DNA of 64,000 nucleotides, from the NCBI RefSeq assembly GCF_900115285.1, contig NZ_FOYW01000001.1, positions 1,337,616-1,401,615 of the forward strand. The letters are read 5' to 3'. The position numbers were made by a program, and so were the translations under genes. The stretch is from Marinobacter daqiaonensis (GTDB lineage Bacteria > Pseudomonadota > Gammaproteobacteria > Pseudomonadales > Oleiphilaceae). Each line of letters begins with the position of its first letter. Position 1 is the stretch's first letter. A model generated the notes under the pieces. It ran no database searches and was not told where the DNA came from. It saw nothing but the letters and a program-made list of their open reading frames with translations. Positions 23,582 through 33,653 of the stretch are shown here, one piece after another.

Positions 23582-25069
23582 ATGACTGGCAAGGCAAAGA
23601 TTCGTAAACAGCTGGAACAACAACTCGCCGAAGCCCTCTCCTTCGAGCAGTGGTACGAGGTCGCCCAAAAACTGGACGAACTCGACGGCGGGTTGCGATG
23701 GCGTGAGGAAGGCGAAACCCGGATGTTGCACGAGTCGTTGATTCGCGAGCATATCCGGCTCATGAGGCAGTACCGGGAGCGGGGCCGGATCGCTGATCTG
23801 ACCCAGGTGCTTCAGGAAAGCCTTTACCGCCACCTCGGTGAGCTGTCCAATCCCGACCTCTACGGCGTCGCCCGCACTGGCACCAAGCTCATCGTGTCTG
23901 AGTTCCTCGATGAAGTCCGGTACAGCATGAACTACCTCTGCGATCAGAGGGAGCCGGATGTCTCCGCGGAGCAGAAGCTGCAGATGTTCCGGGATGCGGA
24001 GAAGGTATTCGGCCATCCGGCGCTCATGCTCAGCGGTGGGGCTGCCTTTGGCATCTACCACGTGGGCGTCACCCGTGCGCTCTGGCGGCGGGGTCTGCTG
24101 CCGGAAGTCATTGCCGGCTCCAGCATGGGAGCGATTGTGGCGGCATCGATCTGCTGCCGGAACGACGCTGAGCTCCAGGAATTCTTCGAACATCCGGGCC
24201 GGGCCCATCGTGATGCCCTGCACTGGCTCAGCCCCGCGGATATGTGGCGCAAGGGCTATGTCATGGACCAGGACCGGCTTCATCACCACATTCGTGTCAA
24301 TATCGGCAACCGCAGTTTCCGCGAAGCCTACGAGCACAGCGGCCGGACCCTGAACATTTCCGTATCCCCCACCCGAACCCGGCAGAAACCCCGCCTGCTG
24401 AATGAACTGGCATCACCCAATGTCACGATTGATTCCGCCGTGCTGGCGTCCTGTGCCGTACCGGGCATATTCCCGCCGGTCACCCTCAAGGCCCGGGACC
24501 GTTCCGAGGGGGGCGACGATGAAATCCCCTACATGCCCACGGAAACATGGATAGACGGCAGCCTCCATGGCGACCTGCCTCAGATGCGCCTGGCACGCCT
24601 CCACAACGTCAACAAAACCATTGTCAGCCAGGCGAATCCCCACGTACTCCCCTTTATAGGCCACCGCTTTGAACAGGGTTATCGCGCCTCCCTCAAGCAG
24701 GCGGCTTCCTCGATCGTCCATGCCCATGTCGCCAGTCTCCTGGAGCTGACCCGCAATACCTGGTCCTCATCCGTGGTCCGGCCTCTGATCGAACAGGCCC
24801 ACGCCATGGCCACCCAGACCTACATCGGCGATATCAATATCCAGTTTCCCTTCCAGCCGTCGCTCTATCGCAAGGTCCTCTCCAATCCCACCCTGGAGGA
24901 CCTGGACATGTTCCTTCGCATCGGGGAGCAGGCCACATGGCCAAAAATGGCAATGATCGAGGATCAGACCCTGGTAAGCAGAACGTTCCGGGAATGCATA
25001 CAGCGGCTGAAGGAGCGGGCCGGGGCCGAGCGGCAGCAGGTGGAACCCATTGACTCCCGGCAAGTCTGA
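23582..25069 (+). CDS. Patatin-like phospholipase with DUF3336-type N-terminus
   Basis: 495 residues from the ATG at 23582. The N-terminal helical region (about 1-145; EQWYEVAQKLDELDGGLRWR) is typical of the DUF3336 part of bacterial/eukaryotic triacylglycerol lipases of the patatin type. The catalytic domain has the oxyanion loop LSGGAAFGIYHVGV, nucleophile elbow GSSMG with Ser181, and the catalytic Asp325 in WIDGS. Likely a lipase or phospholipase acting on acyl glycerols. No signal peptide. The ribosome binding site is weak. The gene is divergent from the GAF-EAL gene. Confidence 0.9.
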   Translation: MTGKAKIRKQLEQQLAEALSFEQWYEVAQKLDELDGGLRWREEGETRMLHESLIREHIRLMRQYRERGRIADLTQVLQESLYRHLGELSNPDLYGVARTGTKLIVSEFLDEVRYSMNYLCDQREPDVSAEQKLQMFRDAEKVFGHPALMLSGGAAFGIYHVGVTRALWRRGLLPEVIAGSSMGAIVAASICCRNDAELQEFFEHPGRAHRDALHWLSPADMWRKGYVMDQDRLHHHIRVNIGNRSFREAYEHSGRTLNISVSPTRTRQKPRLLNELASPNVTIDSAVLASCAVPGIFPPVTLKARDRSEGGDDEIPYMPTETWIDGSLHGDLPQMRLARLHNVNKTIVSQANPHVLPFIGHRFEQGYRASLKQAASSIVHAHVASLLELTRNTWSSSVVRPLIEQAHAMATQTYIGDINIQFPFQPSLYRKVLSNPTLEDLDMFLRIGEQATWPKMAMIEDQTLVSRTFRECIQRLKERAGAERQQVEPIDSRQV

Positions 25070-25131
25070 AGCACCACTGTACCGGTTCAGGGCCCGGCGA
25101 CTGTACTTCCCGTGCTGCAAGTGGTTATGGC

Positions 25132-26091
25132 ATGCTGCCCTCCTCTGCCACGCCACCCGACAGTGAACCACCCATGACCACCACCGGAGACAGTATCTGG
25201 ATACGGCTGATGCCGGCCACCTTTGTCCTGCTCTGGAGCACGGGATTCATCGGCGCCAAGTTCGGGCTGCCCTATGCCGAGCCGTTCACCCTGCTCTTCT
25301 ACCGAATGCTGCTGACCCTGATGTGCCTGGGACTGCTGGCGCTGGCATTGCGGGCCCGCTGGTCCGGAAGCTGGCGCCAGGCCGGTCACCTGGCGGTGAC
25401 CGGCCTGCTTGTCCACGGTGCTTACCTTGGCGGGGTCTTCACCGCGATCAATGCCGGCATGCCGGCGGGCCTGACAGCTCTGGTGGTGGGCCTGCAACCT
25501 CTGATCACGGGGGTGCTTGCCGTGCTGGTCCTGAAGGAAACGGTTTCCGGACGGGTCTGGACCGGCCTCCTGCTGGGCCTTGCGGGCGTGGTTCTGGTAC
25601 TGGCGGAAAAGCTCGCGCCGGGATCCGGCAACCTGTTCGAGGGCTTCCCCCTCTGGGCCGTGTTCGCAGCCGTGGCCTCCCTGTTCGGTATTTCCATGGG
25701 CACCCTTTACCAGAAGCGCTTTTGCGGCGGGACAGACCTGATCAGCGGCGCCTTTATCCAGTACTGCGCTGCCGCAACCGCTTTCGGGATACTCTCATTC
25801 AGCATCGAAACCCGGCAGGTCCACTGGACGCCGGAGCTGATCTTCGCCCTTGGCTGGCTGGTGCTGGTGCTGTCCCTCGGGGCCATCAGCCTGTTGCTGG
25901 CTCTGATACGCCGCGGGGCCTCCGCCCAGGTGGCCAGCCTGTTTTACCTGGTAACCCCCGTTACCGCCCTGGAGGCATGGCTGCTGTTTGACGAGCGCCT
26001 CGGCCTGATCGCCGTGGCGGGCACTGCGGTAGCGGTGGCCGGGGTATACCTGGTGATCACCCCCGGCCGTGCGGGCCGCGCCAGTTCCTGA
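25132..26091 (+). CDS. DMT superfamily transporter (EamA family)
   Basis: 319 residues and about ten membrane helices in two EamA repeats. The first starts TFVLLWSTGFIGAKFGLPYA and ends in VVGLQPLITGVLAVLVLKE; the second ends in LFYLVTPVTALEAWLLFDER. Probably exports a metabolite or amino acid; the substrate cannot be told. A second in-frame ATG at 25174 would give a shorter N-terminus closer to the first helix; neither has a strong ribosome binding site. It follows the patatin gene by 62 bp. Confidence 0.88.
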   Translation: MLPSSATPPDSEPPMTTTGDSIWIRLMPATFVLLWSTGFIGAKFGLPYAEPFTLLFYRMLLTLMCLGLLALALRARWSGSWRQAGHLAVTGLLVHGAYLGGVFTAINAGMPAGLTALVVGLQPLITGVLAVLVLKETVSGRVWTGLLLGLAGVVLVLAEKLAPGSGNLFEGFPLWAVFAAVASLFGISMGTLYQKRFCGGTDLISGAFIQYCAAATAFGILSFSIETRQVHWTPELIFALGWLVLVLSLGAISLLLALIRRGASAQVASLFYLVTPVTALEAWLLFDERLGLIAVAGTAVAVAGVYLVITPGRAGRASS

Positions 26092-26110
26092 ACAACCAGC
26101 AACCGTGCCT

Positions 26111-26989
26111 TCACTTGCGGGCCGCGGCCACCAGCATCTCGCAGGGCCCCTCGAAAGCGCCATTGCGTTCGAATTGTCCCAGGGACTCCTCTATTTCAGC
26201 CCAGGCGTCGGCCTGCTCGACAGGTGAGAGAGCGCTGAGCATCTGGTGCAGTGCACCAAAGGACTCTTTCTCGAACTGCAGGCACTCATGGGCCGACGTC
26301 ATCTTGAGCGGCGCTGCCACTCGTTCGATTTCAACATCACGAAAGCCCGATTCCCGGAACAGAGCGGAAAGCACGTCAGGATTTCCCAGACTGAATGGTC
26401 CCGGCTGCCCTGGAAGGGGCGGCGGCAGTGCCGCACGACGTCTTATGATGCCAACAGGCAGCGAGAAGAAAGGATTGGCTTCTGCACTTCCATACACCAT
26501 CGCACCGACATATCCCCCGGGTTTGAGCCGGGAATGCATGCCTTTCAGCGCTTTTACCTGATCAGGGAAATAGATGAGACCCACCCTGGAGATAACCGCA
26601 TCGAAAGGCTCCGTTTCCAACTCTCCCAGCTTCTCGCCATCAACAACTTTGAACTCAATCTGGGAGTGCCCTGCCCTGACAGCGTTCTCGGCAGCCAGAG
26701 CCAGTATCTTCGGTGAAAAGTCGGTAGCCAGGACGTAGCCGTCCGGGCCGACCCGACGGGCAGTAGCGAGGGTCTGTTCACCAGCACCAGCGGCAACGTC
26801 CAGCACACGGCTGTTTTTTGACACATGGGTCATGTCCAGCATGGTTTCCGTCGCCGGACCGAGCCAGCGGGTCAAAAATGCTCCCCACTGATTCCAGGCG
26901 GCAGCGGCATTATCCCACTGCTGCAAAGTGGTGGCCTTGAATATCGCCGGATCAAATGCTGTCAGGGGTTGAGATTGGGTAAGGGGCAT
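26111..26989 (-). CDS. Class I SAM-dependent methyltransferase (UbiE-like)
   Basis: 292 residues from the ATG at 26989 (GAGGAAACGACC ribosome binding site). SAM-binding motif I VLDVAAGAGEQTLATA, motif II region LATDFSPKIL, an acidic VVDGEKL, and motif IV FDAVISRVGLIYFPD, as in the UbiE/COQ5 type. The substrate is unknown. It is divergent from the LysR gene at 27112, with only 122 bp between them, a common regulator-target layout, so the LysR protein probably controls it (inference). Confidence 0.87.
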   Translation of the reverse strand: MPLTQSQPLTAFDPAIFKATTLQQWDNAAAAWNQWGAFLTRWLGPATETMLDMTHVSKNSRVLDVAAGAGEQTLATARRVGPDGYVLATDFSPKILALAAENAVRAGHSQIEFKVVDGEKLGELETEPFDAVISRVGLIYFPDQVKALKGMHSRLKPGGYVGAMVYGSAEANPFFSLPVGIIRRRAALPPPLPGQPGPFSLGNPDVLSALFRESGFRDVEIERVAAPLKMTSAHECLQFEKESFGALHQMLSALSPVEQADAWAEIEESLGQFERNGAFEGPCEMLVAAARK

Positions 26990-27111
26990 GGTCGTTTCCT
27001 CGTCAGATAAGCAATATTTGCTTGTCTCCAGCATGCTCCGGGACTACTGTTGACTCAATTCGCAAAAAATCGACACCTGATGTGCAGGAATGCGCGCAAG
27101 GGGAGCTCGTG

Positions 27112-28002
27112 ATGCACTGGGATGACCTACGGGTATTCCTGGCCGTCGCCCGGGAAGGGTCCATTACCGGTGGCGCCAGGCGTCTGAATGTTCAGCATTC
27201 AACGGTTTCCCGACGCCTGATGATGCTCGAAAAATCCCTGGGCACCCGACTGCTGGAGCGAAAATCATCCGGTTACGAGCTCACCGACGCGGGAGCGGAA
27301 CTTCAACGCTCCGTCTCGCGGATCGAGATGGAGCTCATTGCCTTTGAAGGAGCAATGGGCAATCAGGAAAGCCAGCTTGCGGGCGACTTGCATGTGAGCG
27401 CCATCAACAATATGGCCTCCAGTGTCCTCATGCCACTGTTCGCCCGTTTCAGCAAGACATACCCTGACATCAAACTTCACGTCCAGGTTTCCAACAAGTA
27501 CGTCAGCCTGGCGGATCGACAGGCTGACGTAGCCATTCGACTGACCAATACCCCGCTGGACACCCTCATTGGAGCCAGGCTGACAACGGTCGCTTCTGCC
27601 GTCTACGGGAGCAAGACCTACTTGGCGGGTCTGACCGGCACCACAACACCACCGAGATGGCTGGGCGTGGATTGCTGCGACTTCCACCATGCCTGGACCG
27701 ATAAAGCCTGCCCGACGCACGATCACTGTTTCTTCGTTGATGACACTCTGCTTACTGTCGCCGCTCTGGAACAAGGGCTGGGGCTGGCCTATCTGCCCTG
27801 TTTTATGGGCGATTGTAACCCACTACTTGCCCGCTTCAGCGCGCCCGAGCCGGAGCACGACCTGGGCCTCTGGCTGCTTTATCACCCAGACCTCAGGGAA
27901 TCCCGGCGGGTACGGGTATTTCGGGACCACATGAAGCTGGAGGTTGCGGCCCAGACTGCCCTGTTCCTGGGGGCTCTAGCCGCTCCGGCAGCCGGTGGAT
28001 GA
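27112..28002 (+). CDS. LysR family transcription regulator
   Basis: 296 residues from the ATG at 27112 (AAGGGGAG ribosome binding site). N-terminal winged HTH: HWDDLRVFLAVAREGSITGG followed by ARRLNVQHSTVSRRLMMLEK. The C-terminal effector-binding domain starts around residue 90 (LAGDLHVSAINNMASSVLMP). It belongs to the group with the HWDDLR start, often single-gene regulators of divergent targets. Probable target: the methyltransferase gene upstream. The effector is unknown. Confidence 0.92.
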   Translation: MHWDDLRVFLAVAREGSITGGARRLNVQHSTVSRRLMMLEKSLGTRLLERKSSGYELTDAGAELQRSVSRIEMELIAFEGAMGNQESQLAGDLHVSAINNMASSVLMPLFARFSKTYPDIKLHVQVSNKYVSLADRQADVAIRLTNTPLDTLIGARLTTVASAVYGSKTYLAGLTGTTTPPRWLGVDCCDFHHAWTDKACPTHDHCFFVDDTLLTVAALEQGLGLAYLPCFMGDCNPLLARFSAPEPEHDLGLWLLYHPDLRESRRVRVFRDHMKLEVAAQTALFLGALAAPAAGG

Positions 28003-28101
28003 TATCGATGCGGTAACAGGCCTGGCCCTTTCAGATCGTCTCCACTACCTTCACCAGATAACCACCCGGAATCTTTTTGGGGCTATCATCAGGAGACAAC
28101 C

Positions 28102-28584
28102 ATGATCGACGAGACCGACATGAAACACCTGGACCGCTGCGTCGAGTTGGCCGCCGCGGCCCTGGAAACCGGTAACCCACCTTTCGGTTCGGTACTGGTG
28201 GATGAGGCCGGGGCGATCAGGTACGAAGGCCACAACGAGACCTCCGGTGGTGACAGTACCCGGCACCCCGAGTTCGAAATCGCCCGCTGGGCGGCCGCCA
28301 ACATGACCCCGGACGAGCGGGCCGCAGCCACTGTCTACACCTCAGGGGAACACTGCCCGATGTGCGCGGCGGCCCACGGCTGGGTGGGGCTTGGACGGAT
28401 CGTCTACGCCAGCTCCTCGCAGCAACTGGCAACCTGGCTCAACGAGATGCACGCAGAGCCGTCACCCGTGGCCATGCTATCGATCAACGAGGTGGTGCCC
28501 GGCCTGCCGGTGGAGGGACCTTTCCCGGTTCTGGCCGAAGCCGTTCGCGAACTGCAGAAGCGGTATCACAGGCGCCAGGCCTAG
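28102..28584 (+). CDS. Nucleoside deaminase (cytidine/deoxycytidylate deaminase family)
   Basis: 160 residues. Zinc-dependent deaminase of the guanine deaminase/tRNA-adenosine-like group. Catalytic motif HPE with H55 and E57 (proton shuttle), and zinc ligands C85 and C88 in HCPMC; the usual P before the first C is H here. GNPPFGSVLV is the N-terminal active-site strand. AGGAG ribosome binding site. Substrate probably a free purine or cytosine-like base; it cannot be set. It stands alone. Confidence 0.9.
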   Translation: MIDETDMKHLDRCVELAAAALETGNPPFGSVLVDEAGAIRYEGHNETSGGDSTRHPEFEIARWAAANMTPDERAAATVYTSGEHCPMCAAAHGWVGLGRIVYASSSQQLATWLNEMHAEPSPVAMLSINEVVPGLPVEGPFPVLAEAVRELQKRYHRRQA

Positions 28585-28929
28585 CGTCCCTTTGTACAAC
28601 TTTCTCGGCTGTCAGCCCCCTTACTGGGCGTTTGCGGAGGTGCGTCACCACCTCTGCATAAATCCTCCGTCTTGGGCGCCCCATCGCTGACACCGAACCT
28701 GGCCCCACTGCGCTTTGACATTATTTTGCATTCTTCTTACCAAAAGAAACATTTCCGATACCCATCCTCTCGATCTCACTTGTCCCGACTCACGTATAAG
28801 CCTTTCAAGATACCAATGGGTTGCATGATGATCACGGCGATTCCCATGCGGCTCCGAACTGCCGGCGACCCCCGCTGAGTAGGGGCGTCATTTCAGAACA
28901 ATAAGACGCTAACAGAGAATTTGACCACT
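28585..28929. other. Intergenic region, possible promoter only
   Basis: A short hairpin (GAGGTG 28637-28642 with CACCTC 28649-28654) follows the deaminase. TTGACA near 28717, with a poor -10 seventeen bp downstream (TACCAA), is a weak promoter candidate for the chemoreceptor-like gene. No other gene is evident. Confidence 0.4.
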
Positions 28930-30654
28930 ATGCTCCTACTACTATCCCGTTTGTTTTCCGGTTCCCGACCCGCCCTGACCCTGGAAAAGGCCCCCCACGC
29001 TGTTCTGATGGTCAATCAGCGCAACCAGATCACCTTTTTCAATGCCTGTGCAGAGCGCCTCTGGGGATCCGGCCGGGACAGGGTGCTGGGCCAGCCGGCC
29101 TCGACGCTGCTGCCGGAGTCCGTGATGAACCGGATAACCTCAGGCCAGGAGGAGTCACTGGAAGTTCAGCTCAGAACCGCCGATGGCCGTGAGTTCTGGG
29201 CTCACCTGACGACCGCCAGCGTCCGGGCCGGGGGCACCACGGAAACCACCGTTTTTATTCGTGATATCAGCGAGGAGCGGTACGCCCGTGAAATGATGAA
29301 CCAGACCCTGGAACAGGCCATGGACGCCGTCGTGTCCATCGACCAGCACAACAACGTCACCTTCTTCAATAAAGCCGCTGAAGACATGTGGGGTTACCAT
29401 CGCGACGAGGTTCTCGGCCGGAATGTAAAAATGCTCGTCCCCGAAGCCCTGCGCAGCCAGCACGACGGCTTTATCAATCGCAATCGGGACACCGGCCAGA
29501 ACCGGATCGTTGGCAGTTACCGTGAACTCACGGTGGAACGCAGGGGCGGCACCCGCCTCTGGGGCCAGGCCGCCATCAGCAAGATAGAATTCGACGGCCG
29601 CATAACCTACACCGCGTTCATCAAGGACGTCACCGAGGAAGTGGAAAAGCGGGAGAAGATGGAGATGCTGTCCATGGTCGCAGACCATGCCAACAGCGGC
29701 ATCATCATTACCGATGGCGACGGCAGGATCGAGTACCTCAATGCCGGTTTTGAAAAGCTGACCGGGTACACCCTGGACGAGGCAAGGGGCAAAAAGCCGG
29801 GCCCCATGCTCCAGGGGGAGGGAACAAACCCGGAAACCGTCCGCCAGATCCGGGATGCCCTGAATCGTCAGGAGCCGTTTTACAGTGAGATCCTGAACTA
29901 CCATAAGGACGGCACGCCTTACTGGGTATCACTCTCGATCGCACCGGTTTTTGATGAGAACGGTCGGGTGAAGCGGCTTATTTCTGTTGAGGCGGACATT
30001 ACCGAGAGCAAGCAGCAAACGGTGGACTTTACCCGTCGCATGGAAGCCATCGAGCAGTCCATGGCCATCATGGAGTTCAATCCGGACGGAAGCTTCCTGG
30101 CCGCCAACAAGCTGATCCAGGAAAAATATGGCAGCGGCGACAAAGTTGCCCAGAGCGCCCGGGAGGTCTGGTCCCGGCTGAGCCGTGAAGACCTCGAAAC
30201 ACTCCGCTCGACCGGGGAATTCAGCGGCAAGGCGTCAATTGAACTCCAGGGCATGCCGACGCTGGCCCTGGATTACCAGATCGTGGCCCTGAAGCAATTC
30301 AACGGCGATGTCCGCCGCTATGTGCTGTTCGGCATCGACATCACCAACCGTCACGTTGCCCTCAGCGAAACCCAGCAAGCCATGGATTCCGTCCTGCAGG
30401 TCAGCAACAGGATCAGCGGGATTGTCTCCACCATCAACGACATTGCCGACCAGACCAACCTGCTTGCCCTCAATGCCGCCATCGAAGCCGCAAGGGCCGG
30501 TGAGGCAGGCCGCGGGTTCGCAGTAGTCGCCGACGAGGTTCGCTCCCTGGCCCGGAAATCCAGCACCTCCGCGGGGGAGATCGACAACCTGGTGGGGGAA
30601 ACCAATCAGCGGGTGGAAGCGCTGGCGAAGTCGCTCAGTAAAATCGAGGGCTGA
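28930..30654 (+). CDS. Soluble multi-PAS methyl-accepting chemotaxis-like protein
   Basis: 574 residues from the ATG at 28930; a TTG at 28921 with AGAG upstream is the alternative. Four PAS-type modules: about 15-110 ([20 protein letters not shown]), 125-235 ([20 protein letters not shown]), 240-360 ([20 protein letters not shown]) and a diverged one at 370-460. The C-terminal part has the conserved signalling tip [20 protein letters not shown] followed by [14 protein letters not shown]. Only about 100 residues of the MCP domain exist. No HAMP or membrane helix, so cytosolic, like Aer-2/BdlA-type receptors. Probably senses redox or ligand through the PAS domains and signals to CheA or a c-di-GMP pathway. 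No che genes are adjacent. Confidence 0.85.
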   Translation: MLLLLSRLFSGSRPALTLEKAPHAVLMVNQRNQITFFNACAERLWGSGRDRVLGQPASTLLPESVMNRITSGQEESLEVQLRTADGREFWAHLTTASVRAGGTTETTVFIRDISEERYAREMMNQTLEQAMDAVVSIDQHNNVTFFNKAAEDMWGYHRDEVLGRNVKMLVPEALRSQHDGFINRNRDTGQNRIVGSYRELTVERRGGTRLWGQAAISKIEFDGRITYTAFIKDVTEEVEKREKMEMLSMVADHANSGIIITDGDGRIEYLNAGFEKLTGYTLDEARGKKPGPMLQGEGTNPETVRQIRDALNRQEPFYSEILNYHKDGTPYWVSLSIAPVFDENGRVKRLISVEADITESKQQTVDFTRRMEAIEQSMAIMEFNPDGSFLAANKLIQEKYGSGDKVAQSAREVWSRLSREDLETLRSTGEFSGKASIELQGMPTLALDYQIVALKQFNGDVRRYVLFGIDITNRHVALSETQQAMDSVLQVSNRISGIVSTINDIADQTNLLALNAAIEAARAGEAGRGFAVVADEVRSLARKSSTSAGEIDNLVGETNQRVEALAKSLSKIEG

Positions 30655-30660
30655 AGAATG

Positions 30661-31677
30661 CTAGGCGGCTTTGCGCCGGGCCTGCTTGACGCTGTACATA
30701 TCGGCATCGGCGCGGGCCAGCAGGGCTTCGCTGCCGGATTCGTCCGCAGCTGAAGTGGCGACCCCAACGCTAGCCCCGACGTAGTTGATGGTCCTGCCGT
30801 TGACGTCAAAGCTTCCCGAGGTGAGGCTCTCCAGGCGTTGGCGAATGGCCCGACGACTGGCCTCCGGATCATCTGCACAGGCGGGACCAAAGACAACGAA
30901 TTCGTCACCACCACAGCGCGCGACGAAGTCTCCGTCCCGAACACCCCCTCTGAGCCTTTCGGCAACCTGGATCAGGAACCGGTCTCCGGCGTCATGACCA
31001 TATCGGTCATTGATTTCCTTGAATCCGTCCAGGTCGATGAACGCCAGATTCACGCGCCGTCCATCGCGGCGGCAATTGGCCAGAGCCCTCGCCAACTCCT
31101 GTACCAGCGCCCGTCGATTGGGGATGCCGGTCAGGGGATCGGAGAGAGCGTAATGGCTGTAAACCCTGTTTTCATGCCGCAACTGCTCCAGCAGCCTTTC
31201 GCGCTCCAGCTGGCGGGCAATAATCTGGGCCAGCATGGCGAGCAGTCGCCGTGCCTCCGGACTGACCGGAACCCGTGACCCACTGGCACCGCAAAGGGTT
31301 CCGAAGAGCTCACCATCGCCGACGCGAACCGGTTCGCTGAAATAGGTGGCGATACCCAATGCCCTCGCCGCTTCCGAGTCACCCCAGCAGCTGGCCACGT
31401 CGTCGGTGTAGGTGCGCTGTTCCTCCAATGCTCGTTTGCAGAGCGTATCGTTCCAGTCAACCGACAGTCCTTCGGGGATATCGAGGTGGCTGGTGTTATG
31501 AGAAAACAGGATCCGCTGAACACCCTCGTCCTCGTCGACACGGGTCAGGTAAGTCGATTCCAGCCCCGTCACCGCTTCGAGAATCTCAAGAAAAGGCCGA
31601 ACCATGCCCTCCAGATCATCGCTTTGGGTTACGGCTGTTGCCAGCCTGTCGAGGACATTGTCGATCCCCATCGTCAT
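30661..31677 (-). CDS. GAF-GGDEF diguanylate cyclase
   Basis: 338 residues from the ATG at 31677, chosen because AAAGGTGA lies about 8 nt upstream and overlaps the frame of the longer version. GAF domain (about 10-160; YLTRVDEDEGVQRILFSHNT, then ATYFSEPVRVGDGELFGTLC), a short linker, then GGDEF (about 175-335) with DPLTGIPNRRAL, intact CGGDEFVVF and an RDGD inhibitory site five residues before it. So it is an active cyclase with product inhibition. It faces the chemoreceptor-like gene with 6 bp between stops. Confidence 0.93.
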   Translation of the reverse strand: MTMGIDNVLDRLATAVTQSDDLEGMVRPFLEILEAVTGLESTYLTRVDEDEGVQRILFSHNTSHLDIPEGLSVDWNDTLCKRALEEQRTYTDDVASCWGDSEAARALGIATYFSEPVRVGDGELFGTLCGASGSRVPVSPEARRLLAMLAQIIARQLERERLLEQLRHENRVYSHYALSDPLTGIPNRRALVQELARALANCRRDGRRVNLAFIDLDGFKEINDRYGHDAGDRFLIQVAERLRGGVRDGDFVARCGGDEFVVFGPACADDPEASRRAIRQRLESLTSGSFDVNGRTINYVGASVGVATSAADESGSEALLARADADMYSVKQARRKAA

Positions 31678-31842
31678 CGAGTCACCTTTCATGAGCTGCG
31701 TATACCGGCGAATATACTGAGAGAATGCAACTATATTGACAGACTAGCAGATGGGCCCGCTCGGGACCATTAGGCGGGTCGTTCGTTTGCGCCCGCATGA
31801 TACCGATGATGTGAGGGATGAGAAAGAGGCCGCTGCCCCGTG

Positions 31843-32355
31843 TCAGGAATTGTCGTTCCTGAGGATGACGCTGATATTGCCGCTGCGCTCAAGGCATGCC
31901 TCCCTGACCTGGGACACGTCGTTGACGCTGGAGGTTTCCCGCAGGGCGCTCATGAGATCCTTTTCGCTGATATGGGTTTTCTTCATGGCATCCCACTGGA
32001 TATCGCCATCACGGACCAGTACGCGTGCCTTGCCCTTCACCAGAGTACCAAACGGGTCCCAGTGAAAGGCGGCGCCGGCGAACAGTGAGTGCATCAAGGT
32101 AAGGGCAACTGCCGCGACGAGGTGGGGAATAAAGTCTTCCGGCACCATGATGGCGCGGCTGAGGATCGACCCGATCATGATCGCCATGATGATATCGAAG
32201 GCCGAGAACTTGCCTACGAAGCGTTTTCCACCCAGGCGCACCAGAATGATGCCCAGGATGTAAACCAGAACGGCCCGCAGGATCACGCGCCATATGGTGA
32301 GGTCCTGCCCTTCCAGGCCAAGCGCCCAGCTCGCCCAATACCAGATGGATTCCAT
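31843..32355 (-). CDS. DUF421 (YetF-type) membrane protein
   Basis: 170 residues. Three N-terminal hydrophobic segments (WRVILRAVLVYILGIILVRL, FDIIMAIMIGSILSRAIM, LVAAVALTLMHSLFA) followed by a soluble C-terminal domain with ARVLVRDGDIQWDAMKK and a HISEKDLMSALRE segment, the DUF421 layout. Function unknown; family members are stress- or spore-related in Bacillus. GGGAGGAAGCG ribosome binding site. Confidence 0.86.
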   Translation of the reverse strand: MESIWYWASWALGLEGQDLTIWRVILRAVLVYILGIILVRLGGKRFVGKFSAFDIIMAIMIGSILSRAIMVPEDFIPHLVAAVALTLMHSLFAGAAFHWDPFGTLVKGKARVLVRDGDIQWDAMKKTHISEKDLMSALRETSSVNDVSQVREACLERSGNISVILRNDNS

Positions 32356-32482
32356 CGCTTCCTCCCTGGAATGCTTAGTCTATGTCCGGTCACCGGCGGT
32401 GCCGGTTTCTCTGCTTCCAGCCATCCTAGCCCATGGAGCGTGTCATTGCTGGCGGAGGGCCATGGATCTTTTACGGTGAACG

Positions 32483-33331
32483 TCAGAATTCCAGATAATG
32501 CTGGCCCGCCCGGAGACCCTGCCGGTACCCCAGCTCAAGCTTGTCCGGATCTGTCGTCAGGCGACTGACGGGAAAATCATGGGGCGGCGCGATAACCCGG
32601 ACACTGCAGTCAGCCGGCGGGTTATCGATAAAGGAAAGCGCCTGGTTATATTGCTCGCCCCGGGCCATCACCGCCTGGGCCAGAGCCGGGCGGTCCCGGA
32701 ACAGCGTACGGATCAGGGGCGTGAAGGTGACTGGGGCCTTGCGATAACGGGCAGGCCGTGAAAGCACTACGGTGATGTCACGGGCACCCCGCCGGTAGGC
32801 TTCCTGTACCGGAATCGAGTCCGCAATACCGCCATCACTCATGGCCTCTTCCCCCACCATCGGGTAATCCCGGTACGCCAGAGGAATGGAGCAGGACGCG
32901 GTGAATACATCGTGGAGATTGTGGTCGTCCACCATGAAGTAGCGGGGTTCGCCGCTTTCGGCGGAGGTGGTCGCAACCCACAGGCGGGTATTGCCCTCCA
33001 TGTAGCGATCCAGCCCGAGGGGAACATCCCGCCAGGACTGGTGCCACAGCCAGTGCACGTCGCACAGGTGACCGCCGCCGAGGAATCGCTTCCAGTTGAT
33101 GAACTCGGGCCGGCAGGCATGGTCGGTAATCACCTGGCGATTGCGCCCATAATCCCCGCAGAGATATCCGATCAGGGTGGTGGACCCGGCGGAGACACCC
33201 CAGGCCGACGAGAACGGCTGAAAGTGCGCTTCCAGAAAGGCATCCAGCACGCCCGCCGCAAAAATGCCCCGCATCGCGCCGCCCTCAACCACCAGGGCCG
33301 GATTCGTATTCGTCGAATTCTTCTCAGGCAT
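32483..33331 (-). CDS. Patatin-like phospholipase (YjjU-type)
   Basis: 282 residues. VVEGGAMRGIFAAGVLDAF is the oxyanion region of the bacterial YjjU/patatin group. The nucleophile elbow is GVSAGS with Ser47, and the catalytic Asp lies in SDGGIADSIP. No signal peptide. Probably a cytosolic acyl hydrolase on phospholipids. The second patatin in this window (the other is at 23582), but with a different N-terminus and subfamily. Confidence 0.9.
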   Translation of the reverse strand: MPEKNSTNTNPALVVEGGAMRGIFAAGVLDAFLEAHFQPFSSAWGVSAGSTTLIGYLCGDYGRNRQVITDHACRPEFINWKRFLGGGHLCDVHWLWHQSWRDVPLGLDRYMEGNTRLWVATTSAESGEPRYFMVDDHNLHDVFTASCSIPLAYRDYPMVGEEAMSDGGIADSIPVQEAYRRGARDITVVLSRPARYRKAPVTFTPLIRTLFRDRPALAQAVMARGEQYNQALSFIDNPPADCSVRVIAPPHDFPVSRLTTDPDKLELGYRQGLRAGQHYLEF

Positions 33332-33653
33332 GGCGAGCCGCCTTTCAGACGATTGATAACCTCACCCCTAATGATCGGAAAGGCTGTGGGTTTTTACAAA
33401 TCGCTGATGGGGCCGTGTTGCGCTACTGCGAACCAGTAAAAAACGGATTTGGCTCTCGACGGGATTGATCAGTATCGGTGTCAGGTCCGGCCATCGACCA
33501 GCTTGCCAGACCCGGAAATAGCAGAACCGTTCAACTCCCCTTCTACTTGCCAGGTGGCAAGCAACGTCCCAGGCTGACTCCGCCCGCTGCGACCGTCCAT
33601 CAGTCCCCCCGGCACGAGCTCAGCCTGGTCTACATCTGATCTGACAGGTTGCG
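33332..33653. other. Intergenic region without recognisable gene
   Basis: About 320 bp between two minus-strand genes. A short palindrome TTGCCAGGTGGCAA (33547-33560) and no open frame of note. It may hold the promoter of the patatin gene. Confidence 0.4.
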
